Shown here: piece after piece, positions 36,566-46,121 of the stretch
Layout: every line of letters begins with the position of its first letter
Numbering within the stretch: the first letter of the stretch is position 1
DNA from: Pseudomonas cerasi
GTDB lineage: Bacteria; Pseudomonadota; Gammaproteobacteria; Pseudomonadales; Pseudomonadaceae
Direction of reading: 5' to 3'
Assembly (NCBI RefSeq): GCF_900074915.1
Contig: NZ_LT222319.1
Coordinates: 1,547,001 to 1,611,000 of the forward strand
Length of the DNA stretch: 64,000 nucleotides
Made by a program: the position numbers and the translations under genes
The notes under the pieces: generated by a model
Told to the model about the DNA's origin: nothing
What the model saw: only the letters and a program-made list of their open reading frames with translations
Databases searched by the model: none

Positions 36566-37744
36566 TCACTTCGCCAGGTAGCGCATGCCTTCTTCCAGAC
36601 CGCTAAGGGTCAGTGGATACATCTGACCCTCGATCAAATCACGCACAACATGCGTCGAGGTGGTGTAGTCCCAGGCATCTTTCGGATAGGGATTGATCCA
36701 GATGATCTTCTTGAATTTGGCCATGAAGCGCTGCATCCACACATAGCCTGGCTCTTCATTCCAGTGTTCGACGCTGCCGCCGGGCTTGGTGATTTCATAG
36801 GGCGCCATCGAGGCGTCGCCGATGAAAATCACTTTGTAGTCCTCGCCATACTTGTGCAGCAGGTCCTGGGTGGCGGTCCGCTCCGAGTTTCTGCGCTGGT
36901 TGTTCTTCCACACCGATTCGTAAATGAAGTTATGGAAGTAGAAATACTCCATGTGCTTGAACTCGGTCTTGCATGCGGAGAACAGCTCTTCACAGACCTT
37001 GATGTGTGAATCCATTGAGCCGCCGATGTCGAACAGCAGCAATAACTTGATGGTGTTGCGCCGCTCCGGACGCATCTGAATGTTCAGCAGGCCCGCATCG
37101 CGTGCGGTGTGATCGATGGTGCTGTCGATGTCCAGTTCATCCGCAGCGCCCTGACGAGCGAACTTGCGCAGGCGACGCAGGGCCACCTTGATATTGCGCG
37201 TCCCCAGTTCAACCTGATCGTCCAGGTTTTTATATTCGCGCTGGTCCCAGACTTTGACGGCCTTGCCTTTGCGCTCGCCTGCATCGCCGACGCGGATGCC
37301 TTCCGGGTTGTAGCCGCCCGAACCGAACGGGCTGGTGCCACCGGTGCCGATCCATTTGTTGCCACCGGCATGGCGTTCCTTCTGTTCTTCCAAGCGTTTC
37401 TTGAACTCCTCGATCAGTTTGTCGAGGCCGCCCAGCGACTGGATCTGCGCGCGTTCCTCGTCCGTCAGCGAACGCTCGAACTCTTTGCGCAGCCAGTCTT
37501 CCGGGATCAGCGCCTGCAAATGCTCGTCGAGGTTTTCCAGGCCGTTGAAATACGCACCGAAGGCCCGGTCGAACTTGTCGAAATGGCGCTCGTCCTTGAC
37601 CAGAATCGTGCGCGCCAGGAAGTAGAACTCATCGATGTCGGCGAACACGACCCGCTGTTTCAGCGCATTGATCAGGTCCAGCAGTTCACGCAGAGACACC
37701 GGCACCTTGGCCGCGCGCATTTCGTTGAACAGGTTGAGCAGCAT
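36566..37744 (-). CDS. VWA-domain protein partnering a MoxR ATPase (CoxE-like)
   Basis: The protein has 392 residues. An N-terminal helical region (MLLNLFNEMRAAKVPVSLRELL) and a charged, Gly-rich linker (GGNKWIGTGGTSPFGSGGYN) lead to a C-terminal von Willebrand A domain starting TIKLLLLFDIGGSMD, where DxGxS is the metal-site motif. The C-terminal part has Trp/Phe-rich strands (IIWINPYPKDAW). It lies 39 bp downstream of the MoxR gene, forming the common MoxR-VWA pair thought to act as a metal-insertion or unfolding machine on an unknown target. Confidence 0.88.
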   Translation of the reverse strand: MLLNLFNEMRAAKVPVSLRELLDLINALKQRVVFADIDEFYFLARTILVKDERHFDKFDRAFGAYFNGLENLDEHLQALIPEDWLRKEFERSLTDEERAQIQSLGGLDKLIEEFKKRLEEQKERHAGGNKWIGTGGTSPFGSGGYNPEGIRVGDAGERKGKAVKVWDQREYKNLDDQVELGTRNIKVALRRLRKFARQGAADELDIDSTIDHTARDAGLLNIQMRPERRNTIKLLLLFDIGGSMDSHIKVCEELFSACKTEFKHMEYFYFHNFIYESVWKNNQRRNSERTATQDLLHKYGEDYKVIFIGDASMAPYEITKPGGSVEHWNEEPGYVWMQRFMAKFKKIIWINPYPKDAWDYTTSTHVVRDLIEGQMYPLTLSGLEEGMRYLAK

Positions 37745-37783
37745 GGCTGTCGCCCTTTTACATGGCAGGTTGGATAGACACGA

Positions 37784-38629
37784 TCAGCGATTGCCGCGAC
37801 GGCTCATGAACGCCAGACGTTCCAGCAGATGCACGTCCTGCTCGTTCTTGACCAGCGCGCCGGCCAATGGCGGAATCGCCTTGGTCGGGTCGCGTTCGCG
37901 CAGCACGGCTTCACCGATGTTGTCGGCCATCAGCAGCTTCAGCCAGTCGACCAGCTCGGAGGTGGAGGGCTTCTTCTTCAGCCCCGGCACCTTGCGCACG
38001 TCAAAGAATACGTCCAGCGCTTCGCTCACCAGGTCTTTCTTGATGTCCGGGTAATGCACATCGACGATGCGTTGCAGCGTGGCCCGATCCGGGAAGGCGA
38101 TGTAGTGGAAGAAGCAGCGACGCAGAAAGGCATCCGGCAGCTCCTTCTCGTTGTTGGAGGTAATGATGATGATCGGTCGATGCCTGGCTTTGATGGTTTC
38201 ATTCGTCTCGTAAACGTAGAACTCCATCTTGTCGAGTTCCTGCAACAGGTCGTTGGGGAATTCGATATCGGCCTTGTCGATCTCGTCGATCAGCAAAATC
38301 GCCCGCTCGTCAGACTCGAAGGCCTCCCAGAGCTTGCCCTTCTTCAGGTAATTGCGTACGTCGTGGACCTTGTCGACGCCCAGTTGCGAATCGCGCAGAC
38401 GGCTCACCGCATCGTACTCGTACAGGCCTTGATGGGCCTTGGTCGTGGACTTGATATGCCAGGTAATCAGTTTCGCGCCGAAGGACTCGGCCAGTTGTTC
38501 GGCGAGCATGGTCTTGCCGGTGCCGGGCTCGCCCTTGACCAACAGTGGACGCTCCAGCGTGATGGCCGCGTTGACCGCCAGCTTGAGATCGTCAGTGGCA
38601 ACGTAGGCCGGCGTACCTTCGAACTTCAT
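37784..38629 (-). CDS. MoxR family AAA+ ATPase
   Basis: The protein has 281 residues from the ATG at 38629 (MKFEGTPAYVATDDLK). Walker A is GEPGTGKT at 33-40, Walker B AILLIDEIDKAD, sensor 1 IIIITSNNEKE and the arginine finger in LRRCFFHYIAFPD. MoxR proteins are chaperone-like remodelling ATPases working with VWA proteins; the VWA partner follows directly. The substrate is not given by context. Confidence 0.92.
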   Translation of the reverse strand: MKFEGTPAYVATDDLKLAVNAAITLERPLLVKGEPGTGKTMLAEQLAESFGAKLITWHIKSTTKAHQGLYEYDAVSRLRDSQLGVDKVHDVRNYLKKGKLWEAFESDERAILLIDEIDKADIEFPNDLLQELDKMEFYVYETNETIKARHRPIIIITSNNEKELPDAFLRRCFFHYIAFPDRATLQRIVDVHYPDIKKDLVSEALDVFFDVRKVPGLKKKPSTSELVDWLKLLMADNIGEAVLRERDPTKAIPPLAGALVKNEQDVHLLERLAFMSRRGNR

Positions 38630-39049
38630 TGATCCATCCTTTTCGCGTGGGTGCGCGTAACCGGTCGGCACGCGCGCCGTAATAGGGCAAGCAATGCCCT
38701 GACTATAACGTGGCGGCCCGATGGCTGTGAACGAAGACGCCTCATTCAGTTCTTGAATGGGGCGTCACGCAGTGACCGGGTTGAAATTGTAACGCTGCTT
38801 TAAGGATGTTCAAGTATTGGCCGGCCACCGGCTGGCGTTGACGTTGATAGATGATCAGCAACACACCTTCGACATGAGCTCCGATGTGCAGGCCTTCCCA
38901 GGCACAGTTGGGCGACCATGGCTGGAGCGTCGAATGGCCTGAACTGGACATCCAGATAGGCGCGGATACTTTGTTTTCCGACAGTTAAGTTAACGCTGCC
39001 CCTGATGAAAACGTACGCTTTTTCATCGTTGGCGCGCCTGAAAAAACCG
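38630..39049. other. 420-bp intergenic stretch, possible gene remnant
   Basis: No intact gene is supported. On the minus strand two overlapping frames (about 38970-39050 and 38742-38951) read as if they could be one broken sequence: NDEKAYVFIRGSVNLTVGK in the first, then a different frame with GVLLIIYQRQRQPVAGQYLN. I know no family for it, so a decayed small gene is possible but unproven. The MoxR promoter should lie at the left end of the stretch. Confidence 0.3.
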
Positions 39050-40117
39050 CTAAGACCCCTTGCTGCTCTCATAACGCGCATTGAATGCCTGCACGAAAGC
39101 ATTGCGCAGGATCTGCAGAAACGCCTGGAAGCCGCTGATGTCCTGCTGATGAACGCTGCCGCTGAGGTCGACGCGTGTGGCGAACTGGTTTTCCCGCTGG
39201 TTTTTCAACACGGTTTCGCTGGTTCCGACCAGCGCTTCCCAGATCGAGCGGAAAACACCCTTGTCCTTGTTTTCGACATCCTGCTGCCAGTTGAACACGT
39301 CCACGTTGCGCAGCAGCGGCTTTATGTAGCCCTTGAGCTGGCCTTTGTCGGCCTGCGCTTCAATCACCACATCGCCATCGCCGGCGTTGAAATCGAACTT
39401 GCCGTAGGCCGACGAGAAATCGTTGAGTTTCTTGAGCTGGATGCCGGTGGCGCGCAGTTTGAAGTCGAAGTCTTCAAAGTTGCTGAACGGATCGAATCTG
39501 GCTGAGCTCTCCAGATCGGCATGGCCCAGCAGACGTGCCTTGCCCTTGAACTCGGCATCTCGATTGCCTTCCACGTCGACCACGTTGGTCAGGTTATAGA
39601 TGCTGGCATTGACCTGATCCGCCTCGATTTTTACTTTGGGCGTGGAGTTGAAGTTATTGAAGGTGATGCGCCCGTTATCGATGCGCAATTCGTTGAGGGT
39701 GATGGGCAGCAGCTTGTCCATCTGGGTACGCCAGTCGGTGCCCTGACCGGTCTGCGAGTCCTGCTTGCTGCCGCCGTCCACGAAGTTGATCTGCGGGCCG
39801 GTGAAGAGTGCTTTCGCGACCACTGCATGGTCATACCAGAGTGAATGCCAGCTGACAGCCAGTTCGATCATCGGTGCGTCGAAAAAGGGCACCGGGACCT
39901 TGCCGTCGGTCTTGACGATCTTCAGCCCCTTGATCCGGTACGCCCCTCGCCACAGTGCCAGGTCCACATCGGTGATCTCGCCCCGGTAGTCACCCATGTC
40001 GGCCAGTTTGTCGTTCAGATAGTCACGCACCAGATACGGCAGGGCGATATTGACAGCGATCAGCAGGACTACCAGAGCGGCCAGGGTCCATAGCGGCCAG
40101 CTGTAGCGACGTTTCAT
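39050..40117 (-). CDS. AsmA-like DUF748 family protein
   Basis: The protein has 355 residues from the ATG at 40117 (MKRRYSWPLWTLAALVVLL), with AGGAGA before it. One N-terminal membrane helix (about 7-25) is followed by a long periplasmic region of alternating strands, with the family's YRIKGLKIVKTDGKVPVP and LNELRIDNGRITFNNFN. AsmA-type proteins of the envelope are tied to outer-membrane lipid transport. It ends FQAFLQILRNAFVQAFNARY, helical and possibly membrane-facing. Divergent from cysK. Confidence 0.85.
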   Translation of the reverse strand: MKRRYSWPLWTLAALVVLLIAVNIALPYLVRDYLNDKLADMGDYRGEITDVDLALWRGAYRIKGLKIVKTDGKVPVPFFDAPMIELAVSWHSLWYDHAVVAKALFTGPQINFVDGGSKQDSQTGQGTDWRTQMDKLLPITLNELRIDNGRITFNNFNSTPKVKIEADQVNASIYNLTNVVDVEGNRDAEFKGKARLLGHADLESSARFDPFSNFEDFDFKLRATGIQLKKLNDFSSAYGKFDFNAGDGDVVIEAQADKGQLKGYIKPLLRNVDVFNWQQDVENKDKGVFRSIWEALVGTSETVLKNQRENQFATRVDLSGSVHQQDISGFQAFLQILRNAFVQAFNARYESSKGS

Positions 40118-40243
40118 GACATGAGTCTCCTGTTTCAATGAAGGATTGACTGCTCGCGCCGTCATCCGTTCGGTCAGACTGGACGCCCCACAGTTGGCGG
40201 CATAGGCTTTGGGTCTTTAACCGATGTGCACAAGGACACCCTC

Positions 40244-41218
40244 ATGAGCCGTATCTACGCTGATAACGCCCATTCCATCGGTAATACGCCGTTGGTGCAG
40301 ATCAACCGTATCGCGCCGCGCGGTGTCACCATTCTGGCCAAGATCGAAGGGCGTAATCCGGGTTATTCCGTTAAATGCCGTATCGGCGCCAATATGATCT
40401 GGGACGCCGAAAGCAGCGGCAGGCTCAAGCCGGGCATGACCATCGTCGAACCGACCTCGGGCAACACCGGCATAGGTCTGGCCTTCGTTGCCGCTGCCCG
40501 TGGCTACAAACTGATGCTCACCATGCCCGCTTCCATGAGCATAGAACGTCGCAAGGTACTCAAGGCACTGGGCGCAGAACTGGTGCTGACCGAAGCGGCC
40601 AAGGGGATGAAAGGTGCGATTGCCAAGGCCGAAGAACTGCTGGCAGACAACCCCGAGAAATATTTCATGCCGGCGCAATTCGAGAACCCGGCCAACCCGG
40701 CCATCCATGAAAAAACCACCGGCCCGGAAATCTGGGCAGACACCGACGGTGCCATCGACGTCCTGGTAGCAGGCGTAGGGACTGGCGGGACTATCACCGG
40801 TATCTCCCGGTATATCAAGCACACCGAAGGCAAGCCGATCCTGTCGGTCGCAGTCGAGCCGGACGGTTCGCCGATTATCACCCAGGCGATGGCCGGTGAA
40901 ACGATCACCCCCAGCTCACACAAGATTCAGGGCATTGGCGCCGGCTTCATCCCGAAAAACCTCGACCTGTCGATTGTCGACCGGGTAGAGCGTGTCACCG
41001 ATGAAGAGTCCAAGGCCATGGCCCGGCGTCTGATGCAGGAGGAGGGCATTCTCTGTGGTATTTCCTGCGGCGCGGCGATGGCGGCCGCCGTTCGTCTGGC
41101 TGAAAAACCGGAGATGCAGGGCAAGACGATCGTGGTGGTCCTGCCGGACTCCGGCGAACGTTACCTGTCGAGCATGCTGTTCAGCGATCTGTTTACCGAT
41201 CAGGAGCTTTCCCAGTAA
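40244..41218 (+). CDS. cysK: cysteine synthase A
   Basis: The protein has 324 residues from the ATG at 40244 ([19 protein letters not shown]). The PLP lysine is Lys44 in [21 protein letters not shown] binds the O-acetylserine carboxylate and [10 protein letters not shown] the phosphate. It makes cysteine from O-acetylserine and sulfide. Length and the SVKCR sequence favour CysK over CysM. No cysE or regulator is adjacent. Confidence 0.94.
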   Translation: MSRIYADNAHSIGNTPLVQINRIAPRGVTILAKIEGRNPGYSVKCRIGANMIWDAESSGRLKPGMTIVEPTSGNTGIGLAFVAAARGYKLMLTMPASMSIERRKVLKALGAELVLTEAAKGMKGAIAKAEELLADNPEKYFMPAQFENPANPAIHEKTTGPEIWADTDGAIDVLVAGVGTGGTITGISRYIKHTEGKPILSVAVEPDGSPIITQAMAGETITPSSHKIQGIGAGFIPKNLDLSIVDRVERVTDEESKAMARRLMQEEGILCGISCGAAMAAAVRLAEKPEMQGKTIVVVLPDSGERYLSSMLFSDLFTDQELSQ

Positions 41219-41393
41219 CACATCTTCGCAAGTGCGTACTTCATGCGGGCAACGCAAGGGTTTATGATGGCCAGCTTACGACTCGCCGGACGATCAGCGC
41301 TGTCCGCCCGGCGCTCCAGTCATTATTCAGAATCATGCATCAGCACTGCCCGCGTGACGTTTGGCGTTATCTGCCCGCTTCAAGGAGAGCTTC

Positions 41394-42332
41394 ATGACCC
41401 TTTCATTTGTTGCCAAGGCATCGATCCTGATGCTGTTTCTGGGCAGCACGCTGTACGTTCATTTGCGCGGTCGGGCCCGACTGCCTCTGTTGCGGCAGTT
41501 CGTCAACCATTCGGCATTGTTCGCACCGTACAACGCACTGATGTACCTGTTTTCCCGCGTCCCGTCCGAGCCCTATCTGGACCGCAGCAAATTCCCTGAG
41601 CTGGACATCCTCAAGGACAACTGGGAAACCATTCGCGACGAAGCCATGCACCTATTCGACGAAGGCTATATTCGTGCAGCGGAGAAAAACAACGACGCCG
41701 GTTTTGGCTCGTTCTTCAAGAAGGGCTGGAAGCGCTTTTACCTGAAGTGGTACGACAAGGCCCTGCCGTCTGCCGAGGCGCTGTGCCCGAAAACCGTCGA
41801 ACTGGTCAACAGCATTCCCAACGTCAAGGGCGCGATGTTCGCGCTGCTGCCGGGTGGCAGTCACCTCAATCCGCACCGCGATCCGTTCGCCGGCTCGCTG
41901 CGTTATCACCTGGGCCTGTCGACACCCAACTCCGATGACTGCCGGATCTTCGTCGATGGCAAGGAATACGCCTGGCGTGACGGTCAGGACGTCATGTTCG
42001 ATGAGACCTACGTTCACTGGGTCAAGAACGAGACCGACCAGACCCGTGTAATTCTGTTCTGTGATGTCGAGCGTCCGTTGACCAACCGCTTCATGACCCG
42101 TATGAACCGCAGCGTCAGCGCGTTTCTGGGCCGCGCCACCGCTCCGCAGAACCTTGATGACGAGCGCGTCGGCGGAATCAATCAGGCGTATGCATTCAGC
42201 AAGCGTTTCAGTGATGGTTTCAGTGGCAAGGTCAAGCAGTTCAAGCGCGCCAACCCCAAGGCTTACCGCGTACTGCGCCCTGTTCTGGCCGTCGTGGTAC
42301 TGACGCTGCTGGGCTACTGGTTGTTCGGTTAA
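41394..42332 (+). CDS. lpxO: lipid A hydroxylase LpxO
   Basis: The protein has 312 residues from the ATG at 41394, with AAGGAGAGC before it. An N-terminal membrane segment (about 5-22), the non-haem Fe/2-oxoglutarate dioxygenase core with HLNPHRDPFAGSLRYHLGL (His and Asp ligands) and the later VMFDETYVHWVKNE carrying the distal His, and a C-terminal membrane helix (VLAVVVLTLLGYWLF). LpxO 2-hydroxylates a lipid A acyl chain and is membrane-bound. Together with eptA, a second lipid A modifier lies in this window. Confidence 0.92.
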   Translation: MTLSFVAKASILMLFLGSTLYVHLRGRARLPLLRQFVNHSALFAPYNALMYLFSRVPSEPYLDRSKFPELDILKDNWETIRDEAMHLFDEGYIRAAEKNNDAGFGSFFKKGWKRFYLKWYDKALPSAEALCPKTVELVNSIPNVKGAMFALLPGGSHLNPHRDPFAGSLRYHLGLSTPNSDDCRIFVDGKEYAWRDGQDVMFDETYVHWVKNETDQTRVILFCDVERPLTNRFMTRMNRSVSAFLGRATAPQNLDDERVGGINQAYAFSKRFSDGFSGKVKQFKRANPKAYRVLRPVLAVVVLTLLGYWLFG

Positions 42333-42364
42333 GCGACAGTCTTTCCGGTTATTCCCCCTCTGAT

Positions 42365-42395
42365 CCGGTTGTTCGCAGCCTCTGCGAACAACCGG
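42365..42395. terminator. perfect hairpin between convergent lpxO and hybrid kinase genes
   Basis: CCGGTTGTTCGCAG (42365-42378) pairs perfectly over 14 bp with CTGCGAACAACCGG (42382-42395) around CCT. No T-run flanks it; termination is inferred from its place between convergent genes. Confidence 0.55.
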
Positions 42396-42402
42396 CATTC
42401 CG

Positions 42403-45400
42403 TTACCCGTCCAGACTCACATGCCGGCTCAACAGCGCGCGCAGCGCTGCAGGCTTGACCGGCTTGGGCAGGTAATCGAGCCCCGCCGCGTGCACCTGAG
42501 CGATCAACTCCGCACGCCCATCGGCACTGATAAGCACGCCCGGTACCGGTTGACCCAGTCGGGTGCGCAGCCAGGCCATGAGTTCAGTACCGGTTTCGCC
42601 CTCATCCAGGTGGTAATCCACCAGAGCAATCTGCGGCCGGATGCCATTGTTCAACAGCGCTTCGCATTCCTGGCGATTGCGCGCGGTCCAGACCTGACAG
42701 CCCCAGCGTGACAGCAGACTGTGCATACCGATCAGGATGCTGTCCTCGTTGTCGACACACAGCACCTGTGTGCCGTTCAGCGCGGGGCGGCTGACATCGG
42801 GCAGTGTTGCGGGGACTGCCGCCTGAGGCGCGGCCAGCGGTACCCGGACGCTGAACACGCTGCCTTTGCCGGTCCATGAGCGCACCTGCAAAGGATGCTC
42901 GAGAATGCGGCACAAACCATCGGCAATCGCCAGCCCCAGACCCAGCCCCTTGGCCGCGTGAGTCTTGTGGCTGTCGAGGCGTTTGAATTCTTCGAAGATC
43001 ACCTTGCGCTTGTCTTCGGGAATGCCCGGCCCCCGGTCCCAGACTTCCAGGCTCAGGCTGTCACCGTAGCGCCTGACACCCAGCAGAATAGGGCCTTTGG
43101 CATAGCGGAAAGCGTTGGTCAAAAAGTTCTGCAGCACCCGGCGCAACAGTTTGATATCACTGTCGACGCGCAGTGAACTGCCCCTCACACGAAAGCTCAG
43201 ACCCTGTTCCTGGGCCAGCGCCTTGAATTCGGCACCCAGGGTGTCAAACAGCGCGCTGAGCGGAAACGGCTGACGATCCGGGGTGATCTTGCCGTTTTCG
43301 ATTCGGGAAATATCCAGCAGGTCGCTGATCAGGTCTTCGGCGGAGCGCAGCGAGCTGTCCAGGTGCCGAACCAATTGCTGGGCTTCGCTGGAAATCCCTT
43401 CCTGCTGATGTGACAGCGCAGCGGAGAACAGCCGTGCAGCGTTCAACGGCTGCATCAGGTCATGACTCACCGCGGCCAGGAAGCGGGTTTTCGATTCGTT
43501 GGCGGCTTCAGCGGTGCCCTTGGCGTCGGTCAGCGCCTGGTTGAGCTGGGACAATTCGTGGGTACGTGCGGCTACCCGCTGCTCAAGGCTTTCATTGACG
43601 CCTTTGAGGGCGTGTTCGGCGGCGCGGAACTCGGTGATGTCGGTGAAACTCATGACGAATCCGCCGCCCGGCATCGGGTTGCCAATCAGTTCGATCACCT
43701 GACCATTGGGAAACAACCGCTCCGAGGTGTGAGCGCGGCCCTGGCGCATCCAGTGCAGACGCCGCGCAACGTGAACCTCTGCCTCGCCCGGTCCGCAGAG
43801 TCCGCGCTCGGCGTTGTAACGGATGATGTCGGCAATCGGCCGGCCAACGCCGATCAGGCCTTCGGGGTAGTTGAACAGCTCAAGGTAACGACGATTCCAG
43901 GCCACCAGCCGCAAGGACTGGTCCACCACGCTGATGCCTTGGGTAATGTTTTCGATGGCACCCTGCAGCAGCGCGCGGTTGAACTGCAGAACTTCGGAGG
44001 CTTCGTCGGCGATGCGTACAACGTCTTCCAACTGCATGTCGCGACCTTCGATAGCGGCCTTGACCACGGCGCGGGTCGAAGAGGTGCCGAGCACGCCGGC
44101 CAGCAGCCGCTCGGTATGCGCGATCCATTCACCATCGGCATTCAGGCCGGGGTTGAAACCCTTGCCCTGCCTGTGGGCGAAGCGGATGAAACTCTGTCGC
44201 GCGCGGTCCTCACCAACGAAGCGTGCCGACAGGCTCAGCAGGTCCTCGATCTGCACCGCGAGCAGGGGGCGGCTGAAGTCGCGTCCCTGGGTTTCCTGGC
44301 CGATGAAACGACCCGCCTGCCAGTGCTCGGCTACTCGCGTGCGCGACAACATCGACACCCAGGCGAACAACGTACAGTTGCCGGCCATCGACAGCAGCAC
44401 GCCCTGGGTCATCGGCGAGATAGGCAGGTCGAACGGGTTGCTGTGCAGCCAGGAAAGCAGCGGGAAAGTGCTCAGCGACCAGCCCATGCCATGCGCCGCT
44501 ACCGGTAGCACAAGGGTGTAGAACCAGATGAAGATGCCCGCCGCCAGGCCTGCAAATACGCCACGCCTATTGGCCTGCTTCCAGTACAAGGCACCGAACA
44601 TGGCGGGAGCCAGCTGGGTGATCGCGGCAAAGGCGATCTGGCCGATGGTTGCCAGACTGGCCGTCGACCCCAGCATCCGGTAGCTGACGTAGGCCAGCAG
44701 GAGAATCATCACGATGCTGATGCGTCTGACAGAAAGCATCCAGTGACGAAACGCCTCGAACGGCCGCTCGGTGTTTTTGCGTCTCAACAGCCACGGCAGC
44801 AGCATGTCGTTGGAAATCATCGTCGACAGCGCCACGCAGGCGACGATCACCATGCCGGTTGCTGCCGATGCTCCGCCGATGAAGGCCAGCAGCGCCAGCG
44901 ACGGGTGAGCGTGCGCCAGCGGCAGGCTGATCACGAACGAGTCGGGCAGCATGGAGCCGGGGAGGAGCATTTGCCCGGCCAGCGCAATCGGCACCACGAA
45001 CAGCGCAGCCAGCGCCAGATAGGCCGGGAACACCCATTTGGCGAGATTCAGGTCCTGAGGCTCGATGTTCTCGACCACCGTCACGTGGAACTGACGGGGC
45101 AGGCAGACAATCGCCATCATCGCCACGCCGGTCTGCACGAACATCGACGGCCAGTTGATCGTGTCTTTCCAGTATTCCTCGAGGCGTGGCGCCAGTTTGG
45201 CCTGATTGAACAGGTCGTCGAATCCGTCGTACAGGCCGAACGTGACGAACACACCGACTGCCATGAAGGCGAACAGCTTGACCAGCGCCTCGAAAGCAAT
45301 GGCCAGCACCATGCCGCGATGGTGTTCGGTGACATCCAGATTGCGCGCACCGAAGACGATGGTGAACAGCGCGAGAATCAGCGACACCACTAGCGCGGTG

Positions 45401-45879
45401 TCCTGAGCACGAATACCGGTGGAATCGGCCACGGCACCGATCAGGATATTCACCCCCAGCACGATGCCTTTGAGCTGCAGCGCGATGTACGGCAGCATAC
45501 CGATCAGGCAGATCAGCGCCACCATGACTGCGAGGGATTGGGATTTGCCATAGCGCGCCGCGATGAAGTCGGCGATCGAGGTGATGTTTTCCTGTTTGCT
45601 GATCAGCACCATTTTTTGCAGCACCCAGGGTGCCAGTACCATCAGCACGATGGGCCCCAGGTAGATCGGCAGGAACGACCACAACTGCTCGGCGGCCTGA
45701 CCCACTGCGCCGAAAAACGTCCAGCTGGTGCAGTAGACCGCCAGCGACAGGCTGTAGACCCAGGCGCGCATGGTCGGGCGCAGCGACGCGCTGTAGCGGT
45801 CGCCGTAAAAGGCGATAGCAAACATGATGGCCATATAGGACAAGGCAACGGCCGCAATCAGCCCGCTGGACAGCGACAT
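42403..45879 (-). CDS. SSS-transporter hybrid histidine kinase (MxtR/CrbS-like)
   Basis: The protein has 1158 residues from the ATG at 45879 (MSLSSGLIAAVALSY); the upstream part of the open frame is not conserved. The first ~500 residues are a sodium:solute symporter domain of about 13 helices. A helical linker and a PAS domain (near 640-760) follow, then HisKA with SHDLMQPLNAARLF (His about 806), the ATPase domain (GLGLGLAIADGLCRIL) and a receiver with LVDYHLDEG (Asp about 1088). This order matches MxtR/CrbS, which with a LuxR-type partner controls acetate/acetyl-CoA metabolism. No cognate regulator is adjacent. Confidence 0.9.
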   Translation of the reverse strand: MSLSSGLIAAVALSYMAIMFAIAFYGDRYSASLRPTMRAWVYSLSLAVYCTSWTFFGAVGQAAEQLWSFLPIYLGPIVLMVLAPWVLQKMVLISKQENITSIADFIAARYGKSQSLAVMVALICLIGMLPYIALQLKGIVLGVNILIGAVADSTGIRAQDTALVVSLILALFTIVFGARNLDVTEHHRGMVLAIAFEALVKLFAFMAVGVFVTFGLYDGFDDLFNQAKLAPRLEEYWKDTINWPSMFVQTGVAMMAIVCLPRQFHVTVVENIEPQDLNLAKWVFPAYLALAALFVVPIALAGQMLLPGSMLPDSFVISLPLAHAHPSLALLAFIGGASAATGMVIVACVALSTMISNDMLLPWLLRRKNTERPFEAFRHWMLSVRRISIVMILLLAYVSYRMLGSTASLATIGQIAFAAITQLAPAMFGALYWKQANRRGVFAGLAAGIFIWFYTLVLPVAAHGMGWSLSTFPLLSWLHSNPFDLPISPMTQGVLLSMAGNCTLFAWVSMLSRTRVAEHWQAGRFIGQETQGRDFSRPLLAVQIEDLLSLSARFVGEDRARQSFIRFAHRQGKGFNPGLNADGEWIAHTERLLAGVLGTSSTRAVVKAAIEGRDMQLEDVVRIADEASEVLQFNRALLQGAIENITQGISVVDQSLRLVAWNRRYLELFNYPEGLIGVGRPIADIIRYNAERGLCGPGEAEVHVARRLHWMRQGRAHTSERLFPNGQVIELIGNPMPGGGFVMSFTDITEFRAAEHALKGVNESLEQRVAARTHELSQLNQALTDAKGTAEAANESKTRFLAAVSHDLMQPLNAARLFSAALSHQQEGISSEAQQLVRHLDSSLRSAEDLISDLLDISRIENGKITPDRQPFPLSALFDTLGAEFKALAQEQGLSFRVRGSSLRVDSDIKLLRRVLQNFLTNAFRYAKGPILLGVRRYGDSLSLEVWDRGPGIPEDKRKVIFEEFKRLDSHKTHAAKGLGLGLAIADGLCRILEHPLQVRSWTGKGSVFSVRVPLAAPQAAVPATLPDVSRPALNGTQVLCVDNEDSILIGMHSLLSRWGCQVWTARNRQECEALLNNGIRPQIALVDYHLDEGETGTELMAWLRTRLGQPVPGVLISADGRAELIAQVHAAGLDYLPKPVKPAALRALLSRHVSLDG

Positions 45880-46121
45880 ATCAAATTCCACACCGTATCG
45901 ATAACGCGCAGTCTCGCACGATGGCTGCGCTTCGTCTTTGTCGACCAAGGTCGAGCGTGGCGCGGTGTCGCAGCTGCCCCGACCAAGCCCGAGGTGATAA
46001 AAAAAGCGACACAGGTTTTGTAAAAAGAAATGTCCTATCGACATTCGTCAGCGTTACGTCTTCAATGTGCCTCGGATTGGCCGCTGCGTCAGTTCACCCC
46101 AGCCTCTCAGGACCACGGACG

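Noticed and set aside
43462-44508. 348-residue plus-strand frame
   Set aside because: Antisense to the hybrid kinase; shadow.
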